DNA from: Corallococcus sp. NCRR
GTDB taxonomy: Bacteria; Myxococcota; Myxococcia; Myxococcales; Myxococcaceae
Reading direction: 5' to 3'
NCBI RefSeq assembly: GCF_026965535.1
Contig: NZ_CP114039.1
Coordinates: 4,464,001 to 4,528,000 of the forward strand
Length of the DNA stretch: 64,000 nt
In this document: positions 55,707 through 63,980 of the stretch, piece after piece
Numbering within the stretch: the stretch's first letter is position 1
How the letters are laid out: each line of letters begins with the position of its first letter
The notes under the pieces: model-generated
What the model saw: only the letters and a program-made list of their open reading frames with translations
Databases searched by the model: none
What the model was told of the DNA's origin: nothing
Program-made: the position numbers and the translations under genes

Positions 55707-57047
55707 TCAGCGAACTCGGGCGTCCAGGACCACCTGTCCGTCCTTCATCACGAACCGCACCTGCCTCAGCGCCCGGATGTCCTTGAGCGGATTCCCTTCC
55801 ACCGCGAGCAGGTCCGCGAGCTTGTTCGGCCCGAGCGAGCCCACCTGGTCCTGCATGCGCAGCAGCTCCGCCGCGTTCACGGTCGCGGCACGCAGGATGT
55901 CCACGGGTTTGAGGCCCGCCTCGGCGTAGGCGATGAACACCCTCACGCTGGCCTGGCCGCGCGTCAACCCTGGCATCGCGAAGTACATGTCCGAGCCGGC
56001 GGCGATCCGCACACCGGCGGCCACCGCGCGGCGGAGACGCTCCTGGGCCCTGGTCATGGCCTTCCTGCAGCGCTCCTTCATCTGGCGCTGACGCTCCACG
56101 TTCCCGGCCCAGGTATCGAAGGTGTCACACGTGTCCATCGGGCCGTCCGTCGGCACCAGGAAGATGCGATGGCGGACCATGGGCGCCAGCACGTCGTCAG
56201 GGAGGGAATACCCATGCTCGATGGAGTCGGCGCCCGCCTGGACCGCGATGCGGATGCTTTCCTCGGTGGTGGTGTGCATTGCCACCGGGCGCTTCTTGCG
56301 GTGGGCCTCCTCGACGATGACCCGCAGCTCCTCCAGGGAGAGGAGGTTGTGCCCGTTGTCGACGATGACCTTGATGCAGTCCGCGCCGTCCATGAGCGCC
56401 TGCCGCACTGCGCGCCGGGCCTCCTCCACACCGGAGACGGTGACGTACTCCTGCTCGATGAGGGACTGCGCCGGAGGTTGGAGCGTGGGGAACTGACCGC
56501 CCTGGGGCGCGAGCGCGCGGGTGCAGGCGGAGATGCGCGGGCCCTGCACCCAACCCCGCTGGATGGCATTGCGCAGCGCCACGTCGCCGTTGACCCCCGA
56601 GTTGCCGACGTCGCGCACCGTGGTCACACCCGCCTCCAGCATCTCGCGGCCCAGCTTCGCGCCCAGGAGCGCGCGCTCGGCGGTGCTGCTCTGGGCGACG
56701 GGGGTGATGAGACTGTCGCTTCCGTTCTCCGGGTCGACGTCCAGCAGCAGGTGCGAGTGCGCGTCAATCAGCCCGGGCAGCAGGGTGACGTCGCCGAGGT
56801 CGATGATCCGCGTCCCATCAGGGATGGCGAGGCCGGTGCCCATGGCCTGGATGCGCGAGCCTTCGATGAGCACGACCGCATCCGGGAGGAGCCGCTCACT
56901 CTTCCCGTCGAAGAGCCTGGCGGCGCGGAGGGCGATGCGCGGGGGCGCCGCAGGGGAGGGCGGCTGGCCCCATGACGGCAGGGACACGCAGCACAGGAGG
57001 AGCGCGCCAACGACAGGCGCCAACAGGCGTCGAGAACAGGAGGACAA
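55707..57047 (-). CDS. Exported amidohydrolase (imidazolonepropionase-like)
   Basis: A 446-residue metal-dependent amidohydrolase with an N-terminal signal-like segment ('LLAPVVGALLLCCVSLPSWG'). Metal motifs: 'LIDAHSHLLLD' (HxH), 'VIVDNGHNLLSLEE', 'VAMHTTTEESIRIAVQAGAD' and 'IEHGYSLPDD', 'RIAAGSDMYFAMPG' (catalytic Asp). It resembles the Xaa-Pro dipeptidase/imidazolonepropionase-like secreted group. The start is TTG 57047 with AGGAG 8 bases upstream (the ATG at 57052 is out of frame). Confidence 0.85.
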   Translation of the reverse strand: MSSCSRRLLAPVVGALLLCCVSLPSWGQPPSPAAPPRIALRAARLFDGKSERLLPDAVVLIEGSRIQAMGTGLAIPDGTRIIDLGDVTLLPGLIDAHSHLLLDVDPENGSDSLITPVAQSSTAERALLGAKLGREMLEAGVTTVRDVGNSGVNGDVALRNAIQRGWVQGPRISACTRALAPQGGQFPTLQPPAQSLIEQEYVTVSGVEEARRAVRQALMDGADCIKVIVDNGHNLLSLEELRVIVEEAHRKKRPVAMHTTTEESIRIAVQAGADSIEHGYSLPDDVLAPMVRHRIFLVPTDGPMDTCDTFDTWAGNVERQRQMKERCRKAMTRAQERLRRAVAAGVRIAAGSDMYFAMPGLTRGQASVRVFIAYAEAGLKPVDILRAATVNAAELLRMQDQVGSLGPNKLADLLAVEGNPLKDIRALRQVRFVMKDGQVVLDARVR

Positions 57048-57090
57048 GGCATGGCTCCTGGGGGACAGACGTGGCGGCCAGAAAAGCGAA

Positions 57091-57118
57091 AGGCCCGGAA
57101 CCTTTCGGTTCCGGGCCT
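57091..57118 (-). terminator. tRNA transcript terminator
   Basis: AGGCCCGGAACC (57091-57102) and GGTTCCGGGCCT (57107-57118) form a perfect 12-bp stem with a four-base loop (GAAA on the minus strand), followed on the minus strand by TTCGCTTTTC. It terminates the minus-strand tRNA transcript. Confidence 0.85.
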
Positions 57119-57124
57119 CTCTAG

Positions 57125-57152
57125 TGGCGAGGAGTACGGGACTTGAACCCGT
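57125..57152 (-). tRNA. tRNA gene 3' end, disrupted at the attachment site
   Basis: Minus strand: T-arm ACGGG-TTCAAGT-CCCGT, then acceptor strand ACTCCTC, discriminator G and encoded CCA at 57125-57127. No canonical anticodon or D arm follows on the inner side. This is the 3' part of a tRNA gene at which the element on the right is integrated; the isotype cannot be read (discriminator G fits Asp, Asn or Ser). Confidence 0.75.
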
Positions 57153-57318
57153 ACGTCAAGCGCCGGACCGCACCGAGTTGGCGCATAACCCCTCGGAATC
57201 TCAGCGCCTCGCGCTGGTCCGCGCCGACGCGCGCCAGCCCGCGCCGACTGAGCGTAGCGACGCTGTTACGCCCACCCAGCCCCTCCCGGGCGTCGTCATC
57301 CGGCAGTCCCTGGGCGTG

Positions 57319-57507
57319 ATGGCGGCGGGCTCCGGCCGCCAGCGGAAGGAGGAGGCGAAGCTCGCCGCCTTCAAGGCGACGGCCGACCTGGAGAAGCTCG
57401 TCGAGGCCCTCCACGACGAAGCTGGGCACGGCCCCTTCCCGTGGACGCGCTGCTCCCACTGCCTGGACCTCATGGGCGTCAAGAGCATGGGGGTGCGCAA
57501 TGGGTAG
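57319..57507 (+). CDS. Small phage protein
   Basis: A 62-residue protein from ATG 57319 (GTG 57316 possible): MAAGSGRQRKEEAKLAAFKA followed by 'LEKLVEALHDEAGHGPFPWT' and a C-x2-C at 'RCSHCLDLM'. The frame is open far upstream through the tRNA end, so it may instead be part of a longer protein (see findings). It overlaps the next gene by 8 bases. Confidence 0.55.
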   Translation: MAAGSGRQRKEEAKLAAFKATADLEKLVEALHDEAGHGPFPWTRCSHCLDLMGVKSMGVRNG

Positions 57508-58261
57508 CCCGGCCCGCGCCGCCTCCGCGCCCGCCGTCCGCGAGCGCCCCATCCTCTTCTCCGGGCCGATGGTCCGCGCGCTGCTCGACGGCCGGAAGAC
57601 GATCACCCGGCGCCTGATGAAGCCGCAGCCCACCATCGACCGGATGGGGAACCTCTGCTGGAAGGGTGCGTGCTTTGGCCAGGGCCTCGATGGGCGTCCC
57701 TGGGCCCGCGAACTGAACCGCCGAAGCCCCCTCGGCCAACCCGGGGACCGGCTCTGGGTGCGCGAGACGTGGGCGCTGGCCTTCCCGCACACCGACGAGT
57801 CGGGCCGCTACGTGGAGGACTGGTCCGACTGGACGCGCAAGATTCCGAAGAAGGACCCCGGCTCGGGTTGGCAGGTCCTCCACGCTGCGACGTACGGCGA
57901 GCAGTCGGAGCCTGTCGAGGACCGTGGTTTCCGGTACCGCCCCTCCATCCACATGCCGCGCTGGGCCTCGCGCCTGACGCTGGAGGTGGTGTCCGTCCGC
58001 GCCGAGCGCCTGCAAGACATCACCGAGGAGGATGCGAAGGCGGAGGGCGTGATGCCAGTCGACGACCCGTTCCAGGGGGATGCGGAGTACTGGCAGTGCT
58101 ACGAGCCGAAGTGCGTGCGCGAAGGCGGCTGCGCTGGCGTCCTGTCCGCGCGCAAGTCCTTCGAGACGCTCTGGCGCTCCATCAACGGGGCCGAGTCCTG
58201 GGACGCCAACCCGTGGGTGTGGCGAATCGAGATGCGCCGGGTGGAGGTGCGCCATGGATAG
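57500..58261 (+). CDS. Phage ASCH-like protein
   Basis: A 253-residue protein of the phage family opening with 'RPILFSGPMVRALLDGRKTI' and 'TRRLMKPQP', then 'GDRLWVRETWALAFPHTDES' and 'YRPSIHMPRWASRLTLEVVS', ending 'ESWDANPWVWRIEMRRVEV'. These are the marks of an ASCH/PUA-like domain found in many phages (often called morphogenesis or ASCH protein), thought to bind RNA or nucleotides. Starts inside the previous gene and overlaps the next by 8 bases. Confidence 0.85.
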   Translation: MGSPARAASAPAVRERPILFSGPMVRALLDGRKTITRRLMKPQPTIDRMGNLCWKGACFGQGLDGRPWARELNRRSPLGQPGDRLWVRETWALAFPHTDESGRYVEDWSDWTRKIPKKDPGSGWQVLHAATYGEQSEPVEDRGFRYRPSIHMPRWASRLTLEVVSVRAERLQDITEEDAKAEGVMPVDDPFQGDAEYWQCYEPKCVREGGCAGVLSARKSFETLWRSINGAESWDANPWVWRIEMRRVEVRHG

Positions 58262-58724
58262 CACCGGCGACACGACCCGCGCCTCCGAGTTGCTTCAGGC
58301 TGCGTTCCCCGGAGGCATCACCGTCGCCGAGTTCGAGCGGGCTGCCGCCGTGGTCCTGAAGGCGGTCGGCTGGACGCCGAAGCCTCCGCCCCACCAGCGC
58401 GTCGGCGCCCTGGTTCGCGACGCACTGAAGGGGCGCGGCCCGATGACCTACGAGCAGCTCCAGGAGGCCACCGGCCTGTCCGTCGGCGCGGTCTCGAACG
58501 GGCTCAAGGCCAGCGGCGCCATCGTCGTCCGGCAGTTCCACAGGAAGAGCAGCGGCTCCGGTTCCGGCAAGCCGACGAACGTGTACGGGCTGCCCAATGG
58601 CACGCCCGCCGAGACGACGCCCGCCATCATGGACGACGGTCACATCCAGGCGTGCGGGAACGGTGGCGAGGACTGGCGGAACTGCTCCCCGGAGTGCCGC
58701 AAGGCCCAGAAGGCCGCGAAGTAG
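58254..58724 (+). CDS. Winged-helix DNA-binding protein
   Basis: A 156-residue protein. Residues about 42-85 ('RVGALVRDALKGRGPMTYEQ', 'LQEATGLSVGAVSNGLKASG') form a winged HTH like those in phage and plasmid regulators. The C-terminal part has an odd Cys/Asn-rich motif ('IQACGNGGEDWRNCSPECRK') with three Cys. Start ATG 58254 overlaps the previous stop. Probably an early regulator. Confidence 0.65.
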   Translation: MDSTGDTTRASELLQAAFPGGITVAEFERAAAVVLKAVGWTPKPPPHQRVGALVRDALKGRGPMTYEQLQEATGLSVGAVSNGLKASGAIVVRQFHRKSSGSGSGKPTNVYGLPNGTPAETTPAIMDDGHIQACGNGGEDWRNCSPECRKAQKAAK

Positions 58725-58758
58725 CAGCACCAGCAGTCCAACCACGAAAGGGAGAGCC

Positions 58759-59076
58759 ATGACGACCAGCAGCAGCAGCACCGACACCGCGCCCCAGGCG
58801 CCCAACCCCTTGCGCGTCCCCGACCTGCGCGTCGGCCTGGACGTCTACTTCCACACGAGCGAGGTTTATCGCCACCTCACCGACGGCACGGGCAGCGTCA
58901 CGTCCGAGCAGGCCCTGGCGACCCCTCTGGCCGCGAAGGTCGCCAAGGTCATCAACGCCGAGACGGGCAGCGTGAACCTCGCCGTCCTCAACGCCGACGG
59001 CTACTGGGAGCGCGTGGAGAACGTGGCGATGGGCGGCGCTGGCGAGTTGGTCGACCGCACCTGGCGCATTCCGTAG
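58759..59076 (+). CDS. Small phage protein of unknown function
   Basis: A 105-residue protein starting MTTSSSSTDTAPQAPNPLRV, with a beta-rich middle ('RVGLDVYFHTSEVYRHLTDG', 'TGSVNLAVLNADGYWERVEN'). GGGAGA precedes the ATG by 3 bases. I recognise no family. The next gene starts after a 188-base gap containing only short GC-rich hairpins. Confidence 0.6.
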   Translation: MTTSSSSTDTAPQAPNPLRVPDLRVGLDVYFHTSEVYRHLTDGTGSVTSEQALATPLAAKVAKVINAETGSVNLAVLNADGYWERVENVAMGGAGELVDRTWRIP

Positions 59077-59264
59077 AACGCAGCACCAACAGCACGCGCC
59101 TCGGCCCGCTGAGGGCCTGACGGCAGCACCCGCCTCCGGGCGGTCCCTCTGCTCCGGCAGCTGGAGCACGGCACGCAGTCCCCCGCGCGAGCGCAGCAGT
59201 AGCGCAGCCGGGTCTCCACACCCGCCCGTCACAGGGCCGCGCGGAAGCGCGAGGGAGACGTGCC

Positions 59265-59636
59265 ATGTCGACGAAGAGGGGCGCCCGCGCGGCGCCGCGC
59301 AGCACCAGCGAACGGACGGCAGTGCCCAACGAGCTTTCGCTCGACCACGTCGGCCTGAAGATGCAGCTGAAGCACATCGCCAGCCGCACGAACCTCGTGA
59401 TGGTCGTCGACCAGAAGGTGGCCGCACGGCTCGTCACCGCCATTGACTGCGCCTCTGCGCTGTCGACGGACGCCATCAATCACGAGCGCAAGCTGGAGTC
59501 CCTCCGGCAGCAGCTCTCCACCGTGCAGGCCCTGGTGCGCGGCGCGGCCGAGGCCTTCGACGGCACGCCCACGGGCCAGGTGCTGGCGGGGCTCGACATC
59601 CAGATTCACGCCGTCGTGAAGGGCGGTGCCCGGTGA
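59265..59636 (+). CDS. Small phage protein of unknown function
   Basis: A 123-residue protein, MSTKRGARAAPRSTSERTAV then a helical region ('GLKMQLKHIASRTNLVMVVD', 'LSTDAINHERKLESLRQQLS') with coiled-coil character. Overlaps the following GTG start by 4 bases. No known domain. Confidence 0.6.
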   Translation: MSTKRGARAAPRSTSERTAVPNELSLDHVGLKMQLKHIASRTNLVMVVDQKVAARLVTAIDCASALSTDAINHERKLESLRQQLSTVQALVRGAAEAFDGTPTGQVLAGLDIQIHAVVKGGAR

Positions 59637-60574
59637 GCGCGTCCAACACGAAGACGGCGGCCCAGGCGTGGCGCACGGGGCTGCGCTGGTTCAGCGAGCA
59701 TGGCCCCCACGAGTACGGCTTCGGCGTGCCGACGGCGCACGGCGAGGTGCTCGTCACCTTCCGCGCGAAGGAGGGAATGAGCGAGGACGACGCCCGGGCG
59801 CTCCAGTCCGTCCTCCAGTCGGTGCCCGCGCTCCAGGCGCGCATCGCGGAGTTGGAGTCCGTCGTCAACACGCCCGACACGGAGAAGCTGGAGGCCATCC
59901 GCGCTCGGCACGCCGCTGCGACGGAGGGGCCGTGGAAGTGGTTCGGCTACGTCTCGCGGCCGGGCCGGAGCGCGAACCTCAACCGCCTCTACCTCGCGAC
60001 CGTCAACCGAGGGCGGCGCTTCGTCATGAACTTCGTGCGGATGGGGATGCGCAGCGCGCAGCCGCGCTTCCAGCCCCCGCCCGGCGGCCTGATGGTCGAA
60101 GCCTCGAAGCTGGTCACCTACGAGGTGGACTACCGGGACGACGTCGCCGGCATCTCCGCCCCGGATGCCGTCTTCATGGAGTCCTCCTGGCAGGACGTGA
60201 AGGACCTGCTCGGCATGGTGGCCACCCTTCAGGCCCGGGTGACGCACCTGGAGGGGCTGATTCAGGACGAGTGCGAACGGCACCGGGACAACCTCCTGGA
60301 GCGCGACGCGGCTCGGGCCTTCGCGTTGGACTTCGCCACCACCGCCGAGGCTGCCGTCGCCAACCATCGTGGGCCCAAGACGGGCATGCGCGCCCCCTAT
60401 CACGGGGACTTCGCCAACCTCATGCCGTCCATCGCGTCGGACCTGGGGAAGTGGGCGCGCGCGGCGCGGGCCTGCCTCGCCTTCCGGTCCGCCCCCACCA
60501 TCGCCCCCGCTTCCGAGCGCGCGGAGTGGAGCACCGCCGAGGCCCCCTCCACCACGAAGGAGGACTCGCGATGA
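59633..60574 (+). CDS. Phage protein of unknown function
   Basis: A 313-residue protein from GTG 59633, which overlaps the previous TGA. Opening 'KTAAQAWRTGLRWFSEHGPH' and 'ARIAELESVVNTPDTEKLEA' contain a helical segment; later 'LMVEASKLVTYEVDYRDDVA' looks like a phage early ead-like segment ('AEADAVFIAHARQDVPALL' type). It ends with ATGA overlap into the LexA-like gene. Function unknown. Confidence 0.6.
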   Translation: MSASNTKTAAQAWRTGLRWFSEHGPHEYGFGVPTAHGEVLVTFRAKEGMSEDDARALQSVLQSVPALQARIAELESVVNTPDTEKLEAIRARHAAATEGPWKWFGYVSRPGRSANLNRLYLATVNRGRRFVMNFVRMGMRSAQPRFQPPPGGLMVEASKLVTYEVDYRDDVAGISAPDAVFMESSWQDVKDLLGMVATLQARVTHLEGLIQDECERHRDNLLERDAARAFALDFATTAEAAVANHRGPKTGMRAPYHGDFANLMPSIASDLGKWARAARACLAFRSAPTIAPASERAEWSTAEAPSTTKEDSR

Positions 60575-60888
60575 GCTGCCCCATGCCCCCGCGCGCGCCC
60601 CGTGGCGGCGCCCCGCTCATCGTCCTCACCGAGCGCCAGGAGGACGTCCTCATCTTCATCGCGAGCTACTCGAAGGCGAAGGGCTTCGCGCCCAGCAACA
60701 AGGACATCCGCGCGCACTTCGGCTGGGGTTCCTCCAACACCGTCGCCGACCACCTGGAGGCCCTCGCCCGGAAGCACTGCCTCACCTGGGAGCCGGGTCT
60801 CGCGCGCACACTGCGCCTCACCGAAGCGGGCCAGGACGCCGTCGCGCGTCGGCAGGCCCAGCAGCAGGCGGGGGCGAGCCATGCGTGA
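60571..60888 (+). CDS. LexA N-terminal-like wHTH protein without peptidase
   Basis: A 105-residue protein. Residues about 16-85 match the LexA DNA-binding domain: 'LTERQEDVLIFIASYSKAKG', 'FAPSNKDIRAHFGWGSSNTV', 'HLEALARKHCL'. There is no S24 peptidase domain, so it cannot undergo RecA-stimulated self-cleavage. It may compete with host LexA at SOS boxes or act as a phage regulator (inference). ATGA coupling on the left, 8-base overlap on the right. Confidence 0.8.
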   Translation: MSCPMPPRAPRGGAPLIVLTERQEDVLIFIASYSKAKGFAPSNKDIRAHFGWGSSNTVADHLEALARKHCLTWEPGLARTLRLTEAGQDAVARRQAQQQAGASHA

Positions 60889-61105
60889 CGCCGCCCTCGT
60901 CATCGCCGCGGTGGCGCTCTTCGTCGCCGCGTACGTGGTGCGCGGCTCCGTGTGGTGGTGGCCCATCACGGGCGCCTACGCCGCCTGCGTCTCCGCCTTC
61001 TGGCGGCGCGTCTGGCGTCGCCGTCCCCAGCCCGAGTCCACCCTTTCCGCGCCGCGCCTGCGGCTCGTCGTCGACAACACCCGCTGCACCCGGAGCCGTC
61101 CATGA
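60881..61105 (+). CDS. Small membrane protein
   Basis: A 74-residue protein with two short hydrophobic segments ('AALVIAAVALFVAAYVVRGS', 'WWWPITGAYAACVSAFW') and a basic tail ('RRVWRRRPQPESTLSAPRLR'). It overlaps both neighbours. Holin- or anchor-like by shape only. Confidence 0.6.
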   Translation: MRDAALVIAAVALFVAAYVVRGSVWWWPITGAYAACVSAFWRRVWRRRPQPESTLSAPRLRLVVDNTRCTRSRP

Positions 61106-62820
61106 AGCGCAACTGCCGAGGCCTCGTCGTGGACCTGTTCGCTGGCGGGGGAGGGGCCTCCACTGGCATCGAGGCGGCGCTCGGGCGCGACGTGGACGTG
61201 GCCATCAACCACAGCGCCACCGCGCTCGCGGTCCATGCCGCCAACCACCCGCGCACGAAGCACCTCACCGCGGACATCTGGGACGTGCCGCCGCGCGAGG
61301 CCACCGGCGGGCGTCCGGTGGACGTTCTCTGGGCCAGCCCGGACTGCACACACTTCAGCGTCGCGAAGGGCGGGACGCCCCGTGAGAAGGGCATCCGGAG
61401 CCTGGCGTGGGTGGTCATCGACTGGGCGCGCGACGTGCGCCCGCGCTGCATCTTCATCGAGAACGTGGCCGAGTTCCGCACGTGGGGCCCGCTCGGAGAG
61501 GACGGCCGCCCGGACAAGGCGCGCATGGGCGAGACGTTCGAGCAGTGGCGCGGCGTCCTGGAGCTCATGGGCTACACGGTGGACTTCCGCGTCCTGGACG
61601 CGTCGCTCTATGGCGCCCCCACGAAGCGCCGCCGCCTCTTCCTGGTGGCTCGCTGCGACGGGCAGCCCGTCCGCTGGCCGGAGCCGACGCACGGCCCGGG
61701 GAAGCTGCCGCTGCGCACCGCCGCCGACTGCATCGACTGGAGCCTCCCGTGCCCGAGCATCTTCGAGAGGAAGAAGCCGCTCGCGGAGAAGACGCTCTGG
61801 CGCATCGCGGAGGGCCTGCGCCGTTTCGTGCTGGAGAACCCGGAGCCCTTCATCGTCGGGTGCGGTGGGCGCGCGGGCCAGACGCCGCCGACGCCCGTCG
61901 GCGCTCCGGTGGGGACCATCACCGCGAAGAATGACCGCGCCCTGGTGGTGCCCTCCATCATCAAGGTCAACCACGGGGGCGAGGCGTCGCGCGGCGAGCC
62001 CATCGACGCGCCGCTGTCGACGGTTACCGCGCAGCGCCGGGGACACGCCCTGGTGGTACCGACCATGGTCACCATCGACCACGGCACGTCCAGCGCGGGG
62101 ATGACGTCCGCCGATGCGCCGCTGCCGACCGTGACGACAGAGAACCGCCATGCCGTCGTGGCCCCGACGCTGGTGCAGACGGGGTACGGCGAGCGCCCCG
62201 GCCAGCGCGCCCGCTACCTGGACCTGCATCAGCCGCTGGGCACCGTGGTGGCCGACGGCCAGAAGCACGCCCTCGTCAGCGCGTTCCTGTCGAAGCACTA
62301 CGGGGGCGTCGTGGGCGTCCCTTTCGACGGGCGTCCCCTCGACACCGTCACCGCCCAGGACCATCACGCTCTGGCGGCGGTGACGCTCGCTCACTTCCGT
62401 GGCACGGGCGAGGGACAGCCCGGGGCCCGGTCGGTCACAGAGTCGCTGCCCACCATCACGGCGGGGGGCATCCACGTGGCTGAGGTCCGGGCGTTCCTCA
62501 CCAGCTACTACGGCGACGATGCCACCTCGGGCCAGCGCGTGGACCGGCCCCTGCGCACCATCACCGCCAAGGCGCGGATGGGCCTCGTCACGGTCGCGGG
62601 CGTCGAGCACCAGATTGTGGACATCGGCATGAGGATGCTCGAACCGGAGGAACTTCTCCGCGCGCAGTTCGGCCGCTTCGCCGCGACGTACGACCTGAGC
62701 GCCGCGACGTCGAAGGCCGCGAAGGTGCGCCTCATCGGGAACAGTGTCTGCCCCGAGGCGGCCGAGGCTGTGGTGCGCGCGAACCTGGGCGACAGCTTCC
62801 AGGAACTGGAGGCCGCATGA
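61102..62820 (+). CDS. C5-cytosine DNA methyltransferase with seven internal repeats
   Basis: A 572-residue phage DNA methyltransferase. Motif I D11-L-F-A-G-G-G-G18; motif IV 'SPDCTHFS' with catalytic C82; motif VI E120-N121-V122; motif VIII 'TKRRRLFLVA' (174-183); motif X 'RLIGNSVCPEAAEAV' (543-557). Between VIII and X the target-recognition region holds seven tandem repeats of about 36 residues, each with a 'P-L-x-T-[IV]-T-A-...-[HR]-A-L-V' core at about 269, 304, 340, 378, 412, 449 and 483. It methylates the C5 of cytosine; the sequence it recognises is unknown. Confidence 0.9.
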   Translation: MKRNCRGLVVDLFAGGGGASTGIEAALGRDVDVAINHSATALAVHAANHPRTKHLTADIWDVPPREATGGRPVDVLWASPDCTHFSVAKGGTPREKGIRSLAWVVIDWARDVRPRCIFIENVAEFRTWGPLGEDGRPDKARMGETFEQWRGVLELMGYTVDFRVLDASLYGAPTKRRRLFLVARCDGQPVRWPEPTHGPGKLPLRTAADCIDWSLPCPSIFERKKPLAEKTLWRIAEGLRRFVLENPEPFIVGCGGRAGQTPPTPVGAPVGTITAKNDRALVVPSIIKVNHGGEASRGEPIDAPLSTVTAQRRGHALVVPTMVTIDHGTSSAGMTSADAPLPTVTTENRHAVVAPTLVQTGYGERPGQRARYLDLHQPLGTVVADGQKHALVSAFLSKHYGGVVGVPFDGRPLDTVTAQDHHALAAVTLAHFRGTGEGQPGARSVTESLPTITAGGIHVAEVRAFLTSYYGDDATSGQRVDRPLRTITAKARMGLVTVAGVEHQIVDIGMRMLEPEELLRAQFGRFAATYDLSAATSKAAKVRLIGNSVCPEAAEAVVRANLGDSFQELEAA

Positions 62821-63632
62821 GTTGCCCGCGCCCCGCCATCGACGATGTCCTCTCCGGGCGCGCGGACTGGGCGCTCATCCATGGCCGCGCCGAGGACGTC
62901 CTCCCCCGTCTGCCCCGGCGCGCGGTGGCTCACGTCCTGACGGATCCGCCGTACTCGCCTGCGGTTCACAGCCTGCAGCGGCGGATGAAGCTCGGCTCCG
63001 GCAGCAAGAACTCCGCGACGGGCACCCACCGCGTCGCGTTCGCGCCCCTGGGGTTCGACGCCCTCACCCCGGAGCTGCGCCGCCTGTGCGGCGTGCACCT
63101 CTCCCGGGTGGCCCGGCGGTGGCTGCTGGTGAAGTGCGACGCCGAAGGCCAGGCCGCGTGGCAGGCGGAACTGGAGCGCGCGGGCGCCCGCCACGTCCGC
63201 GTCGGCGTCTGGCACAAACTGGGCGCCCAGCCCCAGTTGTCCGGGGACCGGCCCGCCGTCGGTCACGAAGCCTTCGAGGTGGCGCACGTCCGCGGGGAGC
63301 GCCTGCGCTGGAATGGTGGCGGGCTCCATGCCGTCTGGACGCATCCCATCGCGACTGGGCAGCGGATCCACACCACCCAGACGCCCGTGTCCCTGTGGCT
63401 GGAGCTGGTGACCCAGTTCACCGAGCCGGGCGAGCTCATCCTGGACCCCTTCGCCGGCAGCGGCAGCCTGGGCGTTGCCTGCCTCCGCCTGGGCCGCCGC
63501 TACCTGGGCGTCGAGATGCAGGCCCACTACGCCGAAGCGGCCCGGGGCTGGCTGGCGGCAGAGGCGCAGGGCCTCTCGCTGAGCGCAGCCCGCGCTGGGC
63601 AGATGGGGCTCTTCGCCGGAGCGGTGCCATGA
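62817..63632 (+). CDS. N4/N6 DNA methyltransferase (beta class)
   Basis: A 271-residue methyltransferase with catalytic motif IV D43-P-P-Y46 ('VLTDPPYSPAV') before SAM motif I 'LDPFAGSGSLGVA' (D210-G216), the beta-class order. 'HTTQTPVSLWLELVTQFTEP' precedes motif I as in adenine-N6 enzymes. ATGA coupling with the cytosine methyltransferase. The pair would modify phage DNA at two base types, likely as anti-restriction. No nuclease partner is visible. Confidence 0.9.
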   Translation: MSCPRPAIDDVLSGRADWALIHGRAEDVLPRLPRRAVAHVLTDPPYSPAVHSLQRRMKLGSGSKNSATGTHRVAFAPLGFDALTPELRRLCGVHLSRVARRWLLVKCDAEGQAAWQAELERAGARHVRVGVWHKLGAQPQLSGDRPAVGHEAFEVAHVRGERLRWNGGGLHAVWTHPIATGQRIHTTQTPVSLWLELVTQFTEPGELILDPFAGSGSLGVACLRLGRRYLGVEMQAHYAEAARGWLAAEAQGLSLSAARAGQMGLFAGAVP

Positions 63633-63976
63633 CCTGCCTGTACCTTCACCTGACGGCGCATGCCGTCCGTCGCGGCGCGGAGCGGCTCCAACTCAACCAG
63701 GAGCGACTGCTCGCCCGGGCCGCCCACGTCTACCGGCACGGGACGCCGCTGCAGGACTGCCCCGGGCCGCTGCGCACCTGGCTGGAGCAGGAGGCGCGGC
63801 TGCACCCGGGGAGCCTGCCGCTCGTGCGCGGGCGGCAGGTGTTCGTCTTCGCGCCCCTGCCGCGCCTCACTCTCGTCACCGTCGTCCTCATCCCCAAGCC
63901 CTTCATGGCTCACCTGCGTCACCTGACGGGTGTCGGGCGAGCCTGTTTTCCGCAGCAGCACGCCAGCAAGGATTGA
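63629..63976 (+). CDS. Small phage protein
   Basis: A 115-residue protein starting MTCLYLHLTAHAVRRGAERL, overlapping the methyltransferase stop (ATGA), with a short beta-rich region ('RQVFVFAPLPRLTLVTVVLI'). Resembles phage DUF4258-like proteins ('H.V.RG.ER......L'), but the match is weak. Function unknown. Confidence 0.6.
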   Translation: MTCLYLHLTAHAVRRGAERLQLNQERLLARAAHVYRHGTPLQDCPGPLRTWLEQEARLHPGSLPLVRGRQVFVFAPLPRLTLVTVVLIPKPFMAHLRHLTGVGRACFPQQHASKD

Positions 63977-63980
63977 CGCC

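Noticed and set aside
57125..57194. A complete tRNA gene on the minus strand
   Set aside because: A 5' sequence GAGGGGT at 57188-57194 could pair with the acceptor strand ACTCCTC (one G-T wobble), but the 35 bases between it and the T-arm do not form canonical D and anticodon arms. The element has replaced the 5' part, so only the 3' end is called.
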